Shown here: piece by piece, positions 8,095 through 17,887 of the stretch
Layout of the letters: each line of letters opens with the position of its first letter
Numbering within the stretch: the stretch's first letter is position 1
Assembly (NCBI GenBank): GCA_014376915.1
Contig: JACMQP010000565.1
Span: 1 to 28,746 of the forward strand
DNA: 28,746 bases
Direction: 5' to 3'
Origin: Ramlibacter sp.
GTDB taxonomy: Bacteria > Pseudomonadota > Gammaproteobacteria > Burkholderiales > Burkholderiaceae
The notes under the pieces: model-generated
Told to the model about the DNA's origin: nothing
The model's input: only the letters and a program-made list of their open reading frames with translations
Database searches by the model: none
Program-made: the position numbers and the translations under genes

Positions 8095-10869
8095 CTAGCC
8101 GAAGGCGGCCTGCCACAACGCCAGCACGGCGTCGCGCTCGCGGGCCATGACCTCGGGCGCTACCTGCGTAGGCTCTTCGTTCAGGCGCGCGTGATGCTGC
8201 ACCCGGCGCAGTTCGCGGTAGGCGTTGGCCGCCGCCGCGCCGACGCCGACCGGCAGCAGGCCGGCGTCTTCAGCCCGCTGCAGCAGAGCGATGTTGCCCA
8301 CGTTGGGAACCAGTTCCGGATGCGCGCCAGCGTGCGCGAGCACCAGCAGCTGCACTGCGAATTCAGCGTCGACCATGCCGCCGCGGCTGTGTTTGACGTC
8401 GAAGCGGTCGTCCTTCACCGGGTGGGCGGCGCGCACCTTGTCACGCATGCTGACGATTTCCTGTTTCAGCGCCTGCACGTCGCGCGGCGCGGTGATCACC
8501 GCCTGGCGCACGGCGTCGAAGCGACCGCGCAGTGTTTCCTCGCCCAGCACGAAGCGCGCCCGCGTCATGGCCTGGTGCTCCCAGGTCCACGCGGTGTTGC
8601 TGCCGCGCCGCTGCTGGTAGTTGGCGTAGGCCTCGAAGGTCGTGATCAGCAGGCCCGAGTTGCCGTTGGGACGCAGCGCGGTATCGATCTCGAACAGGTC
8701 GCCTTCCCCGGTTTTGGTCGTCAACCAGTTGATCAGCTTGCGTACGAAGGCGGCATACGACTCGGGCGCGCGCTCGTCCTCGTCCTCGTAGACGAAGACG
8801 ATGTCCAGGTCGCTCCCGTACCCCAGTTCCTTGCCGCCCAGCTTGCCGTAGCCGATGATCGCGAGCCGCGGGTGCTCCCGGTGGGCGTTCTTCAGTCGCT
8901 GCCAGCACCAGCGGGCGGTGATGCGCAAGGTAACGTCGGCCAGCGCGCTCAGGTCGTCGGCCACCTGCTCCACGGTCAGCCGGCCCTCGACATCGCGGGC
9001 TAGCGTGCGGAACACCTCGGCGTGATGGGCCCGCCGCAGCAGGTTCAGCATGGCCTCGTCGTCGTCCTCGCCGGTGATCTGCAGCGACTTGCGGCGGTGC
9101 TCGAGCTCGTGGTCGAATTCCTCGGCGATGAAACGGTCCGACAGCAGCGCGTCGCTCGCCAGTTCGTCGATCACGCCGGGGTGCTGCAGCAGGTAGCGCG
9201 CCGGCCAGCGCGCGGCGCCCAGCAGGCGCAGCAGCCGCTCGTGCACGCTCGGCCGCTCCACCAGCAGCGCCAGGTAGCTTTCGCGGCGCAGCAACGGTTC
9301 CATCCAGTCGGCCATGCGCAACGCCGCGTCCTCGCTGACCCGCCCTTCCTGCAGCCAGCCCGCGGTTCGCGTCACCAGCCGCATCAGCCGGTTCCGCGCG
9401 TCTTCGCGCAGGGCCAGCACTCGCGGGTGCTGGCGCCAGCGCGCCACGCGCTCGCGCACCTGCGGCGGCAACTGGGCCAGCACTGCATCGAAATCCGGCG
9501 GCTCCGCACGCGCGCCGCGCGGGCCGTTGCAGCTCTTGCACTCGCCGGCCCCGCCGCCAAGCAGGTTGTCAAACTCCTGCGCGACGAACTCGCGGTGGGT
9601 GTCCAGCTCGTGCAGGAACGGGCAGCATTCGGCAAAGCCCATGGTGTGGGCGATCCAGCCCAGGTCGTCGTCGCAGGACATCAGCACATGGGTCTGCTGG
9701 TCGTCGAGGTACTGGATGCGGTGCTCGACCCGGCGCAGGAACTCGTAGGCCCTGGCCAGCGCGTCGGCCGCGGCCTGCGACATCAGTCCCGCCTTGGCCA
9801 CCCGCTGCAGCGCCTGCAGCGTCGGCCGGGTCCGCAGCTCGGGAAACTGGCCGCCGCGCACGACCTGCAGCAACTGCACGATGAATTCGATCTCGCGAAT
9901 GCCGCCGCGAGAGAGCTTGACGTCGTTGGCACGCTCGGGCCGGCCGGCGCTGCGCCGGGCGGCGTGTTCGCGGATCTGCCGGTGCAGGACCCGCAGCGAA
10001 TCGAACACGCTGTAATCGAGGTAACGGCGAAAGACGAACGGCAGCACCGTGCCGCGCAGCGCGGCCGCCGAGCCGTCCTGGATGGCTGCGGCGGGGGCCA
10101 CGATCCGGCTCTTGAGCCAGGCGAAGCGTTCCCACTCCCGGCCCTGGACCTGGAAGTATTCCTCCAGCGCGCCAACCGATACCGCCGCCGGCCCGGAATT
10201 GCCGTTGGGGCGCAGCGCCAGGTCGACCCGGAACACGAACCCGTGCTCGGTGGTGTCGCCGATGAGCGTGTAGATGGCCTTGACCATCCGGGCGAAGTAC
10301 TCGTGGTTGGAAAGGCGGCCGCGGCCGATCTCGGTGCCGGCGGTGTCCCCGTCCTGGTCGTACACGTAGATCAGGTCGATGTCGCTGGAGACATTGAGCT
10401 CGCGGGCGCCGAGCTTGCCCATGCCGACCACCCACAACTGGGCGCGCTTGCCGTCTGGGCCCAGCGGCGCGCCATGCAGAGCGTCCAGGTCGCCTCGGGC
10501 CTGGGTGCAGGCGATGTCGAGGGCGAATTCGGCCAGCTCAGTCACGGCCTGGGTCACCAGCGACAGCGGCGCCTGTTCGTCGCAGTCCAGCCGCATCAAC
10601 CGCTCCATCACCAGCTGGCGCAGGATCCGCAGCGCAGTACCGGTGTCGTCGCCGCGTCCGCGCAGCGACGTGTAGGTCTGTTCCAGCACGGCCCGGGTCG
10701 GCGTGCCGGGCGCGAGCAATCGCAGTTCCGCGCCATAGCGGCGGCGCAGGCGCTGGGCAAAGCGGGAATATCCGGAGAGAGGGTCCGCGCCGGCGGCCTG
10801 TGCAAAGGCGCCGTTGTCCGACACGAACGGCGTTGCCGCCGCTGAACCCGATCGACCGCCGAGGGTCAT
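8095..10869 (-). CDS. glnE: Bifunctional glutamine synthetase adenylyltransferase/deadenylase
   Basis: GlnE adds AMP to, and removes it from, glutamine synthetase according to PII (GlnB) and glutamine status, tuning nitrogen assimilation. Two nucleotidyltransferase domains are visible: the deadenylase half with GMGKLG at about residues 149-154 and SDID at 162-165, and the adenylyltransferase half with GYGKLG at about 673 and SDLD at about 686. Each is followed by a RPNGNSG block and an SRGG block. About 924 residues, full length. The ATG at 10869 is chosen (AGGA 3-4 nt upstream) over an in-frame TTG at 10887 with no ribosome site. A CxxC (CKSCNG) lies in the linker between halves. The start is 24 bp from the divergent yhdP-like gene. 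Confidence 0.96.
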   Translation of the reverse strand: MTLGGRSGSAAATPFVSDNGAFAQAAGADPLSGYSRFAQRLRRRYGAELRLLAPGTPTRAVLEQTYTSLRGRGDDTGTALRILRQLVMERLMRLDCDEQAPLSLVTQAVTELAEFALDIACTQARGDLDALHGAPLGPDGKRAQLWVVGMGKLGARELNVSSDIDLIYVYDQDGDTAGTEIGRGRLSNHEYFARMVKAIYTLIGDTTEHGFVFRVDLALRPNGNSGPAAVSVGALEEYFQVQGREWERFAWLKSRIVAPAAAIQDGSAAALRGTVLPFVFRRYLDYSVFDSLRVLHRQIREHAARRSAGRPERANDVKLSRGGIREIEFIVQLLQVVRGGQFPELRTRPTLQALQRVAKAGLMSQAAADALARAYEFLRRVEHRIQYLDDQQTHVLMSCDDDLGWIAHTMGFAECCPFLHELDTHREFVAQEFDNLLGGGAGECKSCNGPRGARAEPPDFDAVLAQLPPQVRERVARWRQHPRVLALREDARNRLMRLVTRTAGWLQEGRVSEDAALRMADWMEPLLRRESYLALLVERPSVHERLLRLLGAARWPARYLLQHPGVIDELASDALLSDRFIAEEFDHELEHRRKSLQITGEDDDEAMLNLLRRAHHAEVFRTLARDVEGRLTVEQVADDLSALADVTLRITARWCWQRLKNAHREHPRLAIIGYGKLGGKELGYGSDLDIVFVYEDEDERAPESYAAFVRKLINWLTTKTGEGDLFEIDTALRPNGNSGLLITTFEAYANYQQRRGSNTAWTWEHQAMTRARFVLGEETLRGRFDAVRQAVITAPRDVQALKQEIVSMRDKVRAAHPVKDDRFDVKHSRGGMVDAEFAVQLLVLAHAGAHPELVPNVGNIALLQRAEDAGLLPVGVGAAAANAYRELRRVQHHARLNEEPTQVAPEVMARERDAVLALWQAAFG

Positions 10870-10893
10870 AATTCCTGCCACATCCAAGTATTC

Positions 10894-13800
10894 ATGAACG
10901 AGTCGACGCCGCCTCCCTCACGTCTGTTGAAAGCATCCGCCAGTATCGCGCAGTGGGCACTTTGGTTTCTGGCCACGGCCTGGCTGGCGCTGGCCCTCAT
11001 GTGGGGTGCTCTGCATGGCTGGATTGTGCCCCGAATCGGAGAGCTTCGCCCCGACCTGGAAATCGAGATCTCCAGGGTGCTGGGGGTCCCGGTTCGCATT
11101 GGCGGCATCACTGCGCAAAGCAGCGGCCTGATCCCCTCCTTCGAGCTGACCGACGTGGTGTTGCTGGATGCACAGGGCCGTGAGGCGCTGCGGCTGCCGC
11201 GCGTGCTGGCGGGGCTCAGCCCCAGATCACTATGGAACCTCGGCTTCGAGCAACTGGTGATCGACCAGCCCGATGTCGACATCCGCCGTTCTGGCGATGG
11301 CCGCATCCACGTGGCCGGCCTGGATTTTTCCAGGACCGAGACCGGCGACGGCCGCGCGGCCGACTGGTTCTTCGGGCAGACCGAGCTGCTGGTGCGGCGT
11401 GGCACCGTCCACTGGACCGACGAACTGCGCGGCGCGCCGCCGCTGGCACTGCGTGATGTCGACTTCACCATGCGCAACTCCACCCGCCGCCACGCGATGC
11501 GGCTCGATGCGACACCGCCGCCGGAGTGGGGCGACCGCTTCACTCTGCGCGGCCAGTTCCGCCAGCCGCTGCTGTCGCGGCACCGCGCGCTGTGGCAGGA
11601 ATGGGACGGACAGGTGTTTGCCGACTTCGCCCGCGTCGACGTCTCGCAGTTGCGCCGCTATTCCAGCCTCGGCGTCGAAGTCACGCAGGGCCGCGGCGCG
11701 GTGCGCACCTGGGTCGACGTGGTCAAGGGGCAACTCGCGGGCGCCACCGCCGACATCGTGCTGGCGGATGTCGAGGCCACGCTGGGCCGCGACCTTGCGC
11801 CGCTGGCGCTGCTGTCAGCTTCCGGGCGGCTGGGTGGCAAGCGGCGCCAAGGCGGCTTCGAATTGCAGACCCAGGAGCTGCAGTTCCAGACCCGTGAGGG
11901 CCAGCGCTGGCCCGGTGGCAACGTGTTCGTGGCGTGGAGCAAGGGCGACGGCAACACGCTGTCCAGCGGCGAGTTGCGCGCGGACAAGCTGGACCTGGAA
12001 GCGCTGAGCCAAGTCGCGACCCGGTTGCCGTTGGGCTCGGTGACCCATGCCGCGATCCAGGCCTATGCGCCCAGGGGACTGGTCGATTCGGTGCAAGCCC
12101 GGTGGCAAGGTCCGCTGGATGCGCTGGTCAAGTACGAAGCCAAAGGCCGCGCTTCGCGGCTGGAAGTTGCCTCGCGGCCAGGCGTCGCCGCGCGGGCAAC
12201 GGCGCTGAACCGGCCGCCGATCGGCAGTCCCGGGATCCGCGGCGCTGCCGTGGACTTCGACCTGACCCAGGCCGGCGGCAAGGCCCGTGTCACGCTGCGC
12301 AAGGGCGCTCTGGAATTTCCCGGCGTGTTCGAGGAGCCGGTCATCCCGTTCGACGATTTCGCCGCCGACCTGCAGTGGCAGTTGAAGGGCGACCAGATCA
12401 GCACCTCGGTCACCAATCTGAAGTTCGCCAACGCCGACGCCCAGGGCGAGGGCCAGGTCAGCTGGCACACCGTCGACGCCGCGAAAGCGGTGACCCATTC
12501 GCGCTTTCCCGGCGTGCTGGACCTGCAGGCGACGCTCAGCCGCGCCGAGGGTACCCGCGTCCATCGCTACCTGCCGCAGTCGGTGTCGAAGAATGCCCGT
12601 GACTACGTGCGGGAGGCGGTGACGCAGGGCAGCGCCACCAGCATGAAGTTCCGCGTCAAGGGCAACCTGCATGACTTCCCCTTCGGCGACGGCAAGTCCG
12701 GCGAATTCAGGGTCACGGCCAATGTGCGCGACGCAACCTATGCGTATGTGCCGCGCAGCATGACCCGCGGCACGGGCGCCTGGCCGGCGCTGACGCAACT
12801 GGCAGGCGAACTGGTGTTCGACCGCAACGGCATGCAGATGAAGGGCGCGCAGGGCCGCTTCGCCGGAGCCGCTGGGCTGCAGTTCAAGGCCGAAGCGGAG
12901 ATCGCTGACCTGCGGGCCATCGCGGTGAAGGTCAAGGGCGAGGTGCGCGGGCCGCTGCAGGAGTCGGTCGCCATCGTCAACGGTTCGCCGATGGCGGCGT
13001 TGATGGCCAATGCGCTGGCCAAGGCCACGACCACCGGCAACGCCGACATCCGGCTGCAGCTGGATTTGCCGATTTCGCACCTGGACCAGTCGCGGGTTCA
13101 GGGCAGCGTCACGCTGGCCGGCAACGACGTGCAAATCTCACCCGACACGCCGCTGCTGGCGCGCTCGCGCGGCGTCGTGAGTTTCAACGAGACCGGCTTC
13201 AGCCTGGCTGGGATCCAGGCACGCGCGCTCGGCGGCGACGTCAAGCTGGACGGCAGCAGCCACAGCGTTCCCGCCGGCAGCAGCGAGCCGGCCATGGTGC
13301 TCAAAGCGCAGGGGACGGCGAGCGCGGAGGGCCTGCGACAGGCGCGTGAACTGGGCTTCCTCTCGCGCATCGCGAAGGATGCGAGCGGCAGCGCCGGTTA
13401 CAACGCGACGCTGACGCTGCGGCGCGGCGTTCCCGAGGTCGCAGTCACCAGCACGTTGCAGGGGCTGGCGCTCAATCTGCCGCCGCCGTTGAACAAAAGC
13501 GCCGAGCAGGCGCTGCCGCTGCGCTTCGACAACACGCTGGTGCGCGAGTCGCTCGCCAGTGGGACCCGGCTGCAGGACCAGCTGGTGCTGGAGCTGGGGC
13601 GGATAGTGTCGATCGCGTATGTGCGCGACCTGTCGGCGGCTGAGCCGCGCGTCGTGCGCGGAGGCATCGGCGTCGGGCTGGCGGCCGGCGAGTCGGCGCC
13701 CCTGCCGGAGCAGGGCGTGCTGGCCAACATCAACCTGGCCAACGTCGACATCGACGCTTGGGCCCGCGTGCTGGAAGCGGCGGCCGGACCCAGCGCCGCG

Positions 13801-15039
13801 CCTGTGCGACTCGGGACCGCTGGCACTGCCGGCGCCGCAGGCTCGCAGGGCTACCTGCCGACAGTGATGGCGGTGCGCGCAAAAGAGCTGACGGTGGAAG
13901 GCCGCAAGCTGCACAACGTGGTGGTCGGCGGCTCCCGCGACGGCCTCCTGTGGCGCGCCAACGTCGACGCCAGCGAGCTCAATGGCTACGTCGAATACCG
14001 GCAGCCGTCCAGCGCTGGCAGCGGCCTGGTCGCGGCGCGGCTGGCGCGGCTGAACATCGCGGCCTCCGCCGCCAGCGAAGTCGAGGCGCTGCTCGAGGAG
14101 CAGCCCACCAGCATCCCGGCGCTGGACATCGTGGTCGACGATTTCGAGCTGCGCGGCAAAAAGCTGGGACGGGTCGAGATCGACGCCGTCAACCGCGTCG
14201 CCAGCCAGGGCATCCGCGAATGGCGCCTCAACAAGCTGACCGTGACCATGCCCGAGGCCGCGTTTACCGCCAACGGCAACTGGGCGGCGCTCAGCGCCCA
14301 GGCGCCGGGCGCCGCGCCCGCAGTGCGCACCGGCGCGCGCTCGGAACCTCGCCGCATGGTGATGAATTTCCGCTTCGACATCGCCGATTCCGGGCAGTTG
14401 CTGGCGCGGTTCGGGATGAAGGACGTGGTGCGGCGCGGCAAGGGCCGGATGGAGGGCCAGGTTTCCTGGCTGGGCTCTCCGCTGTCTCTGGACTATCCGA
14501 GCATGAGCGGAAACTTCAACGTCAACGTGGAATCCGGCCAGTTCCTCAAGGCCGACCCGGGGCTGGCCAAGCTGCTCGGGGTGCTGAGCCTGCAGTCGCT
14601 GCCGCGCCGGCTGACGCTCGACTTCCGCGATGTCTTCACCGAAGGCTTCGCATTCGACTTCGTGCGCGGCGACATCACCATCCAGCAGGGGATCGCAGCC
14701 ACCAACAACCTGCAGATGAAGGGCGTCAACGCAGCTGTCCTGATGGAGGGCAAGGCCGACATCGCCCGCGAGACGCAGGACATCAAGGTGGTCGTGATCC
14801 CGGAAATCAACGCCGGCACCGCTTCCCTGGTGGCCTCGGTGATCAACCCGGCGATCGGCGTCGGCACCTTCCTGGCGCAGATGTTCCTGCGCCAGCCGCT
14901 GATCAGGGCGGCGACCCAGGAATTCCACATCGACGGCACCTGGGCCGACCCGAAGATCGCCAGGCAGCCCCGCAACGCCGCGCCGACCGGGAGCCGACCC
15001 GCGGTGGCGGCGGAAAGCAAGGCGGAAGCGAACAACTGA
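10894..15039 (+). CDS. yhdP: YhdP family AsmA-like envelope protein
   Basis: Very large AsmA-like protein (1,381 residues; E. coli YhdP about 1,266). One N-terminal membrane anchor at about residues 21-43 is followed by a huge periplasmic beta-rich region. The C-terminal part (about 1,150-1,340) has the conserved AsmA-like block with the stretch GKGRMEGQVSWLGSP. In E. coli, YhdP with TamB and YdbH carries phospholipids between inner and outer membranes as a bridge-like protein; the same role is inferred. The last 30 residues are a low-complexity Pro/Ala/Lys tail. The start ATG is 24 bp from the divergent glnE start, so its promoter probably overlaps the glnE 5' end. Its TGA overlaps the ATG of the next gene by 1 nt (TGATG), implying translational coupling. 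Confidence 0.92.
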   Translation: MNESTPPPSRLLKASASIAQWALWFLATAWLALALMWGALHGWIVPRIGELRPDLEIEISRVLGVPVRIGGITAQSSGLIPSFELTDVVLLDAQGREALRLPRVLAGLSPRSLWNLGFEQLVIDQPDVDIRRSGDGRIHVAGLDFSRTETGDGRAADWFFGQTELLVRRGTVHWTDELRGAPPLALRDVDFTMRNSTRRHAMRLDATPPPEWGDRFTLRGQFRQPLLSRHRALWQEWDGQVFADFARVDVSQLRRYSSLGVEVTQGRGAVRTWVDVVKGQLAGATADIVLADVEATLGRDLAPLALLSASGRLGGKRRQGGFELQTQELQFQTREGQRWPGGNVFVAWSKGDGNTLSSGELRADKLDLEALSQVATRLPLGSVTHAAIQAYAPRGLVDSVQARWQGPLDALVKYEAKGRASRLEVASRPGVAARATALNRPPIGSPGIRGAAVDFDLTQAGGKARVTLRKGALEFPGVFEEPVIPFDDFAADLQWQLKGDQISTSVTNLKFANADAQGEGQVSWHTVDAAKAVTHSRFPGVLDLQATLSRAEGTRVHRYLPQSVSKNARDYVREAVTQGSATSMKFRVKGNLHDFPFGDGKSGEFRVTANVRDATYAYVPRSMTRGTGAWPALTQLAGELVFDRNGMQMKGAQGRFAGAAGLQFKAEAEIADLRAIAVKVKGEVRGPLQESVAIVNGSPMAALMANALAKATTTGNADIRLQLDLPISHLDQSRVQGSVTLAGNDVQISPDTPLLARSRGVVSFNETGFSLAGIQARALGGDVKLDGSSHSVPAGSSEPAMVLKAQGTASAEGLRQARELGFLSRIAKDASGSAGYNATLTLRRGVPEVAVTSTLQGLALNLPPPLNKSAEQALPLRFDNTLVRESLASGTRLQDQLVLELGRIVSIAYVRDLSAAEPRVVRGGIGVGLAAGESAPLPEQGVLANINLANVDIDAWARVLEAAAGPSAAPVRLGTAGTAGAAGSQGYLPTVMAVRAKELTVEGRKLHNVVVGGSRDGLLWRANVDASELNGYVEYRQPSSAGSGLVAARLARLNIAASAASEVEALLEEQPTSIPALDIVVDDFELRGKKLGRVEIDAVNRVASQGIREWRLNKLTVTMPEAAFTANGNWAALSAQAPGAAPAVRTGARSEPRRMVMNFRFDIADSGQLLARFGMKDVVRRGKGRMEGQVSWLGSPLSLDYPSMSGNFNVNVESGQFLKADPGLAKLLGVLSLQSLPRRLTLDFRDVFTEGFAFDFVRGDITIQQGIAATNNLQMKGVNAAVLMEGKADIARETQDIKVVVIPEINAGTASLVASVINPAIGVGTFLAQMFLRQPLIRAATQEFHIDGTWADPKIARQPRNAAPTGSRPAVAAESKAEANN

Positions 15040-15845
15040 TGAAAGTCGCCGCACTCCAGATGGTGTCCGGCCTGAGGCTGGACGGCAACCTGCAGGCTGC
15101 CCGCGGCTTGCTGGAGGATGCCGCGCTGGACGGCTGCGAGCTGGTCGTGCTGCCAGAATATTTCTGCCTGCTGGGCCGCAAGGACACGGACAAGCTGGCG
15201 CTGCGGGAGCCGGCCGGCGCAGGCCGGATCCAGCACTTCCTTTCCACCGCCGCCCGCGACTTCGGCGTGTGGCTGGTCGGTGGCACGTTGCCCATGGAAG
15301 CGGCCGACGACGGCCACGTGCGCAACACCACGCTGGTCTATGGTCCCGACGGTCAGTGTGCAGCCCGCTACGACAAGATCCACCTGTTCCGGTTCGACAA
15401 CGGCAGTGAGCGCTACGACGAGGCGCGGGTCATCGAGCCCGGCCGGGAACCGGTCGCCTTCGAACTCACCGCGCGCGACGGCCAGGTCTGGCGAATCGGC
15501 CTCTCGGTCTGCTACGACCTGCGATTTCCCGAGCTGTACCGCCGGCTGCAGGCCGACCTGCTGCTGGTGCCGAGCGCGTTCACCCACACCACCGGCCAGG
15601 CCCACTGGGAAACGCTGCTGCGCGCCCGCGCCATCGAGAACCTGGCCTATGTCGTCGCGCCGGCGCAGGGCGGCGTCCACGAAAACGGCCGGCGCACCTG
15701 GGGCCATTCAATGGTGGTCGACCCCTGGGGCGAGGTACTGGCGCAACGGGCCGAGGGCGCCGGCGTGGTGGCGGCGACGCTGGACCATGGCTGGCTCTCG
15801 CGTGTGCGCCAGCAACTGCCAGCGCTTGAGCATCGCGTGCTGTGA
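15039..15845 (+). CDS. Carbon-nitrogen hydrolase, Nit1-like (deaminated glutathione amidase)
   Basis: Nitrilase-superfamily amidase of 268 residues with the Glu-Lys-Cys triad at Glu40 (VVLPEY), Lys113 (RYDKIHLF) and Cys158 (GLSVCYDLRFPELYR). The Lys and Cys motifs match the Nit1 branch, whose known activity is hydrolysis of deaminated glutathione, a metabolite-repair reaction; the exact substrate here is inferred. Cytoplasmic, no signal peptide. The start at 15039 overlaps the yhdP stop by 1 nt. A much longer in-frame extension back to 13758 lies wholly inside yhdP and is rejected because the family begins at MKVAALQMVS. The end overlaps the kinase GTG start by 4 nt. Confidence 0.92.
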   Translation: MKVAALQMVSGLRLDGNLQAARGLLEDAALDGCELVVLPEYFCLLGRKDTDKLALREPAGAGRIQHFLSTAARDFGVWLVGGTLPMEAADDGHVRNTTLVYGPDGQCAARYDKIHLFRFDNGSERYDEARVIEPGREPVAFELTARDGQVWRIGLSVCYDLRFPELYRRLQADLLLVPSAFTHTTGQAHWETLLRARAIENLAYVVAPAQGGVHENGRRTWGHSMVVDPWGEVLAQRAEGAGVVAATLDHGWLSRVRQQLPALEHRVL

Positions 15846-17887
15846 GCGCGGTTGCGTTCTCGGGGCTGAGATCTCCACGGCGCCTTTCGGCATACCTGCG
15901 GTGGTTGCTGTGGGCGCTGCTCAGTGGGCTGGTCGCGGCGCTGCTGGTCACGCTGGTCTGGCTGGCCGGCCGCTACGAGGCCAGCCAGGTGCAAAGGAAG
16001 CTGGACCGCGACACGGCCGATGCGCTCAGCGACATCCGCTCCGCTTTCACCCGCAACGTGCAGGCCCTGCAGGCCCTGCACTCGGGCAGTCCGCCGGCGC
16101 AGGCCTGGGAGCTGGGAGCACAGGCGCTGCTGCGCGAACACCGCGAATGGATGCGGCTGGAATGGCGCGACAAGGTGCTGCTGCCACACGGCGTGGCAGA
16201 TACGCCGTTTCGCCCGCCGGTGTTCGCCCGGCTGGGCCGGGCCAATGCGCAGGCCGACGTGGCGCTGGCCTGCGCCAACGCGCGCCGGGTCAGCGGGCCG
16301 GCCTATTCCAGCAGCTACTTCGTGCCCCAGTCCGACGGCCTCGGCCTGGAGGTCATGGAGCTGTGCCTGCCGCTGGTGACAGCTGGCCAGATCACTGGCT
16401 ACGCGGTGGCGACGTATTCGCTGGGCGAGATCCTCGCCGGACTGGTCGGGCCGCAGCTGACGCGCAGCCAGGAGGTCTCGTTTACCGAGGCTGACGGCAC
16501 CCGCCTCGCGATGCACGGCTCAGCCCGGCGCGGCACCCGGGTCTTCACCTCGCAGCAGTTGCTGGACCTGCCCGGCAACACCATGGTGCTACGGATGGAC
16601 AGCTGGCGCGGCGCCCCCGACATCTTCCCCAACGTGCTGACGGCACTGGTGACGGCGATGTCGATCGCGCTGGTGACGGTGCTGGTGATGCTGGGCCGCG
16701 ACATGCGGCGGCGGCTGCGGGCGGAGCACGACCTGGCCGACGCGCTGGCGTTCCGCAAGGCGATGGAGGATTCGCTGGTCACGGGCCTGCGCGCCCGCGA
16801 CTTGCAGGGGCGCATCACCTACGTCAACCCGGCGTTCTGCGACATGGTGGGGTTTGCGCCCGACGAACTGCTCGGGCATGCCACGCCGGCGCCCTACTGG
16901 CCACCTGAGCTGGCGCACGAATACGAGAAGCGCCAGGAGGTGCGCCTCACCGGACAGCATGCGCCACCACGCGAGGGCTTCGAGTCGGTCTTCATGCGCA
17001 AGGACGGCTCGCGCTTCCCGGTGCTGATCATCGAGGCGCCGCTGATCAACGCGCTCGGGCTGCAGACTGGCTGGATGAGCGCGTTCCTGGATCTGAGCGA
17101 GCAGCGCCGGATCGAGGAGCTGTCGCGCGCCAGCCAGGAGCGGCTGCAGGCGACCGCGCGACTGGCGACGGTCGGCGAGATGGCGTCGCTTCTCAGCCAC
17201 GAGCTGAACCAGCCGCTGGCCGCGATCTCGAGCTATGCCACCGGCTCGCTCAACATGCTGCGCGACGGGCCAGACGCGCTGGCCGACATCGAGCTGGCGA
17301 TGCGGCGGATCGCCGAGCAGGCCGAGCGCGCCGGCAAGGTGATCAAGAGCGTGCACGACTTCGTCCGCCGCCGCGACCAGGAACGCGAGCCGGTGACGCC
17401 GCAGGCGCTGCTCGACGCGATCATGCCGTTGGTGAGCCTGCAGTCGCGCAAGCTGGGCGTGCGGGTTCAGGTCAAGCTGCAGGACGGCCTGCCGCAGCTG
17501 TTGTGCGACCGCACCATGGTCGAACAGGTGCTCCTGAACCTGGCGCGCAATGCGATGCAGGCCATGGACCAGGCCGGGATCAGTGACCCGTCGCTGCTGA
17601 TCCAGGCGCGGCACGCTGGCGGCGGCGAACGCCACACCGGGCCCAAGGCCTGGGTCGAGTTCTCGGTGGCCGACTGTGGCCCCGGCATCCCCGAGGCGGT
17701 CGCACAGCAGCTGTTCACGCCCTTCTACACGACCAAGGCCGAGGGCATGGGCCTGGGTCTGAGCCTGTGCCGTACCGTGGTGGAGCAGCATGGGGGATTT
17801 CTCGGGTTCGAGCCCAACCGGCCCCAAGGGACGATTTTCCGGTTCACCCTGCCCGTCGATCCGGGCCCAACCGCCCTTTCCGCCTGA
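15842..17887 (+). CDS. PAS-containing membrane sensor histidine kinase
   Basis: 681-residue hybrid-free sensor kinase. Membrane segments at about 21-43 and 262-284 enclose a periplasmic sensor region of about 220 residues with no recognised family. A cytoplasmic PAS domain follows at about 303-420 (GRITYVNPAFCDMVGF). The HisKA box contains His453 (LLSHELNQPLAAI), and the HATPase part has Asn570 (LARNAMQAM), DCGPGI at 611-616, FTPFYTTK at 625-632 and GMGLGL at 635-640. The SHELNQPLAAI form is typical of FixL/DctB-type kinases. The start is GTG at 15842 in a 4-nt overlap (GTGA) with the amidase stop, and its TGA overlaps the ATG of the response regulator, its evident partner. The signal is unknown; no heme-PAS ligand can be assigned by eye. 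Confidence 0.92.
   Translation: MSAVAFSGLRSPRRLSAYLRWLLWALLSGLVAALLVTLVWLAGRYEASQVQRKLDRDTADALSDIRSAFTRNVQALQALHSGSPPAQAWELGAQALLREHREWMRLEWRDKVLLPHGVADTPFRPPVFARLGRANAQADVALACANARRVSGPAYSSSYFVPQSDGLGLEVMELCLPLVTAGQITGYAVATYSLGEILAGLVGPQLTRSQEVSFTEADGTRLAMHGSARRGTRVFTSQQLLDLPGNTMVLRMDSWRGAPDIFPNVLTALVTAMSIALVTVLVMLGRDMRRRLRAEHDLADALAFRKAMEDSLVTGLRARDLQGRITYVNPAFCDMVGFAPDELLGHATPAPYWPPELAHEYEKRQEVRLTGQHAPPREGFESVFMRKDGSRFPVLIIEAPLINALGLQTGWMSAFLDLSEQRRIEELSRASQERLQATARLATVGEMASLLSHELNQPLAAISSYATGSLNMLRDGPDALADIELAMRRIAEQAERAGKVIKSVHDFVRRRDQEREPVTPQALLDAIMPLVSLQSRKLGVRVQVKLQDGLPQLLCDRTMVEQVLLNLARNAMQAMDQAGISDPSLLIQARHAGGGERHTGPKAWVEFSVADCGPGIPEAVAQQLFTPFYTTKAEGMGLGLSLCRTVVEQHGGFLGFEPNRPQGTIFRFTLPVDPGPTALSA

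Noticed and set aside
13758..15038. In-frame 5' extension of the Nit1-like amidase
   Set aside because: Lies entirely in the yhdP coding region, is low-complexity Arg/Gly/Ala, and the amidase family begins at the ATG at 15039.
13138..15054. Long minus-strand open frame (638 codons) inside the yhdP-like gene
   Set aside because: Rich in Arg, His, Gly and Ala with no recognisable domain; it is the antisense shadow expected in GC-rich coding DNA, and the plus strand encodes a clear YhdP family protein.
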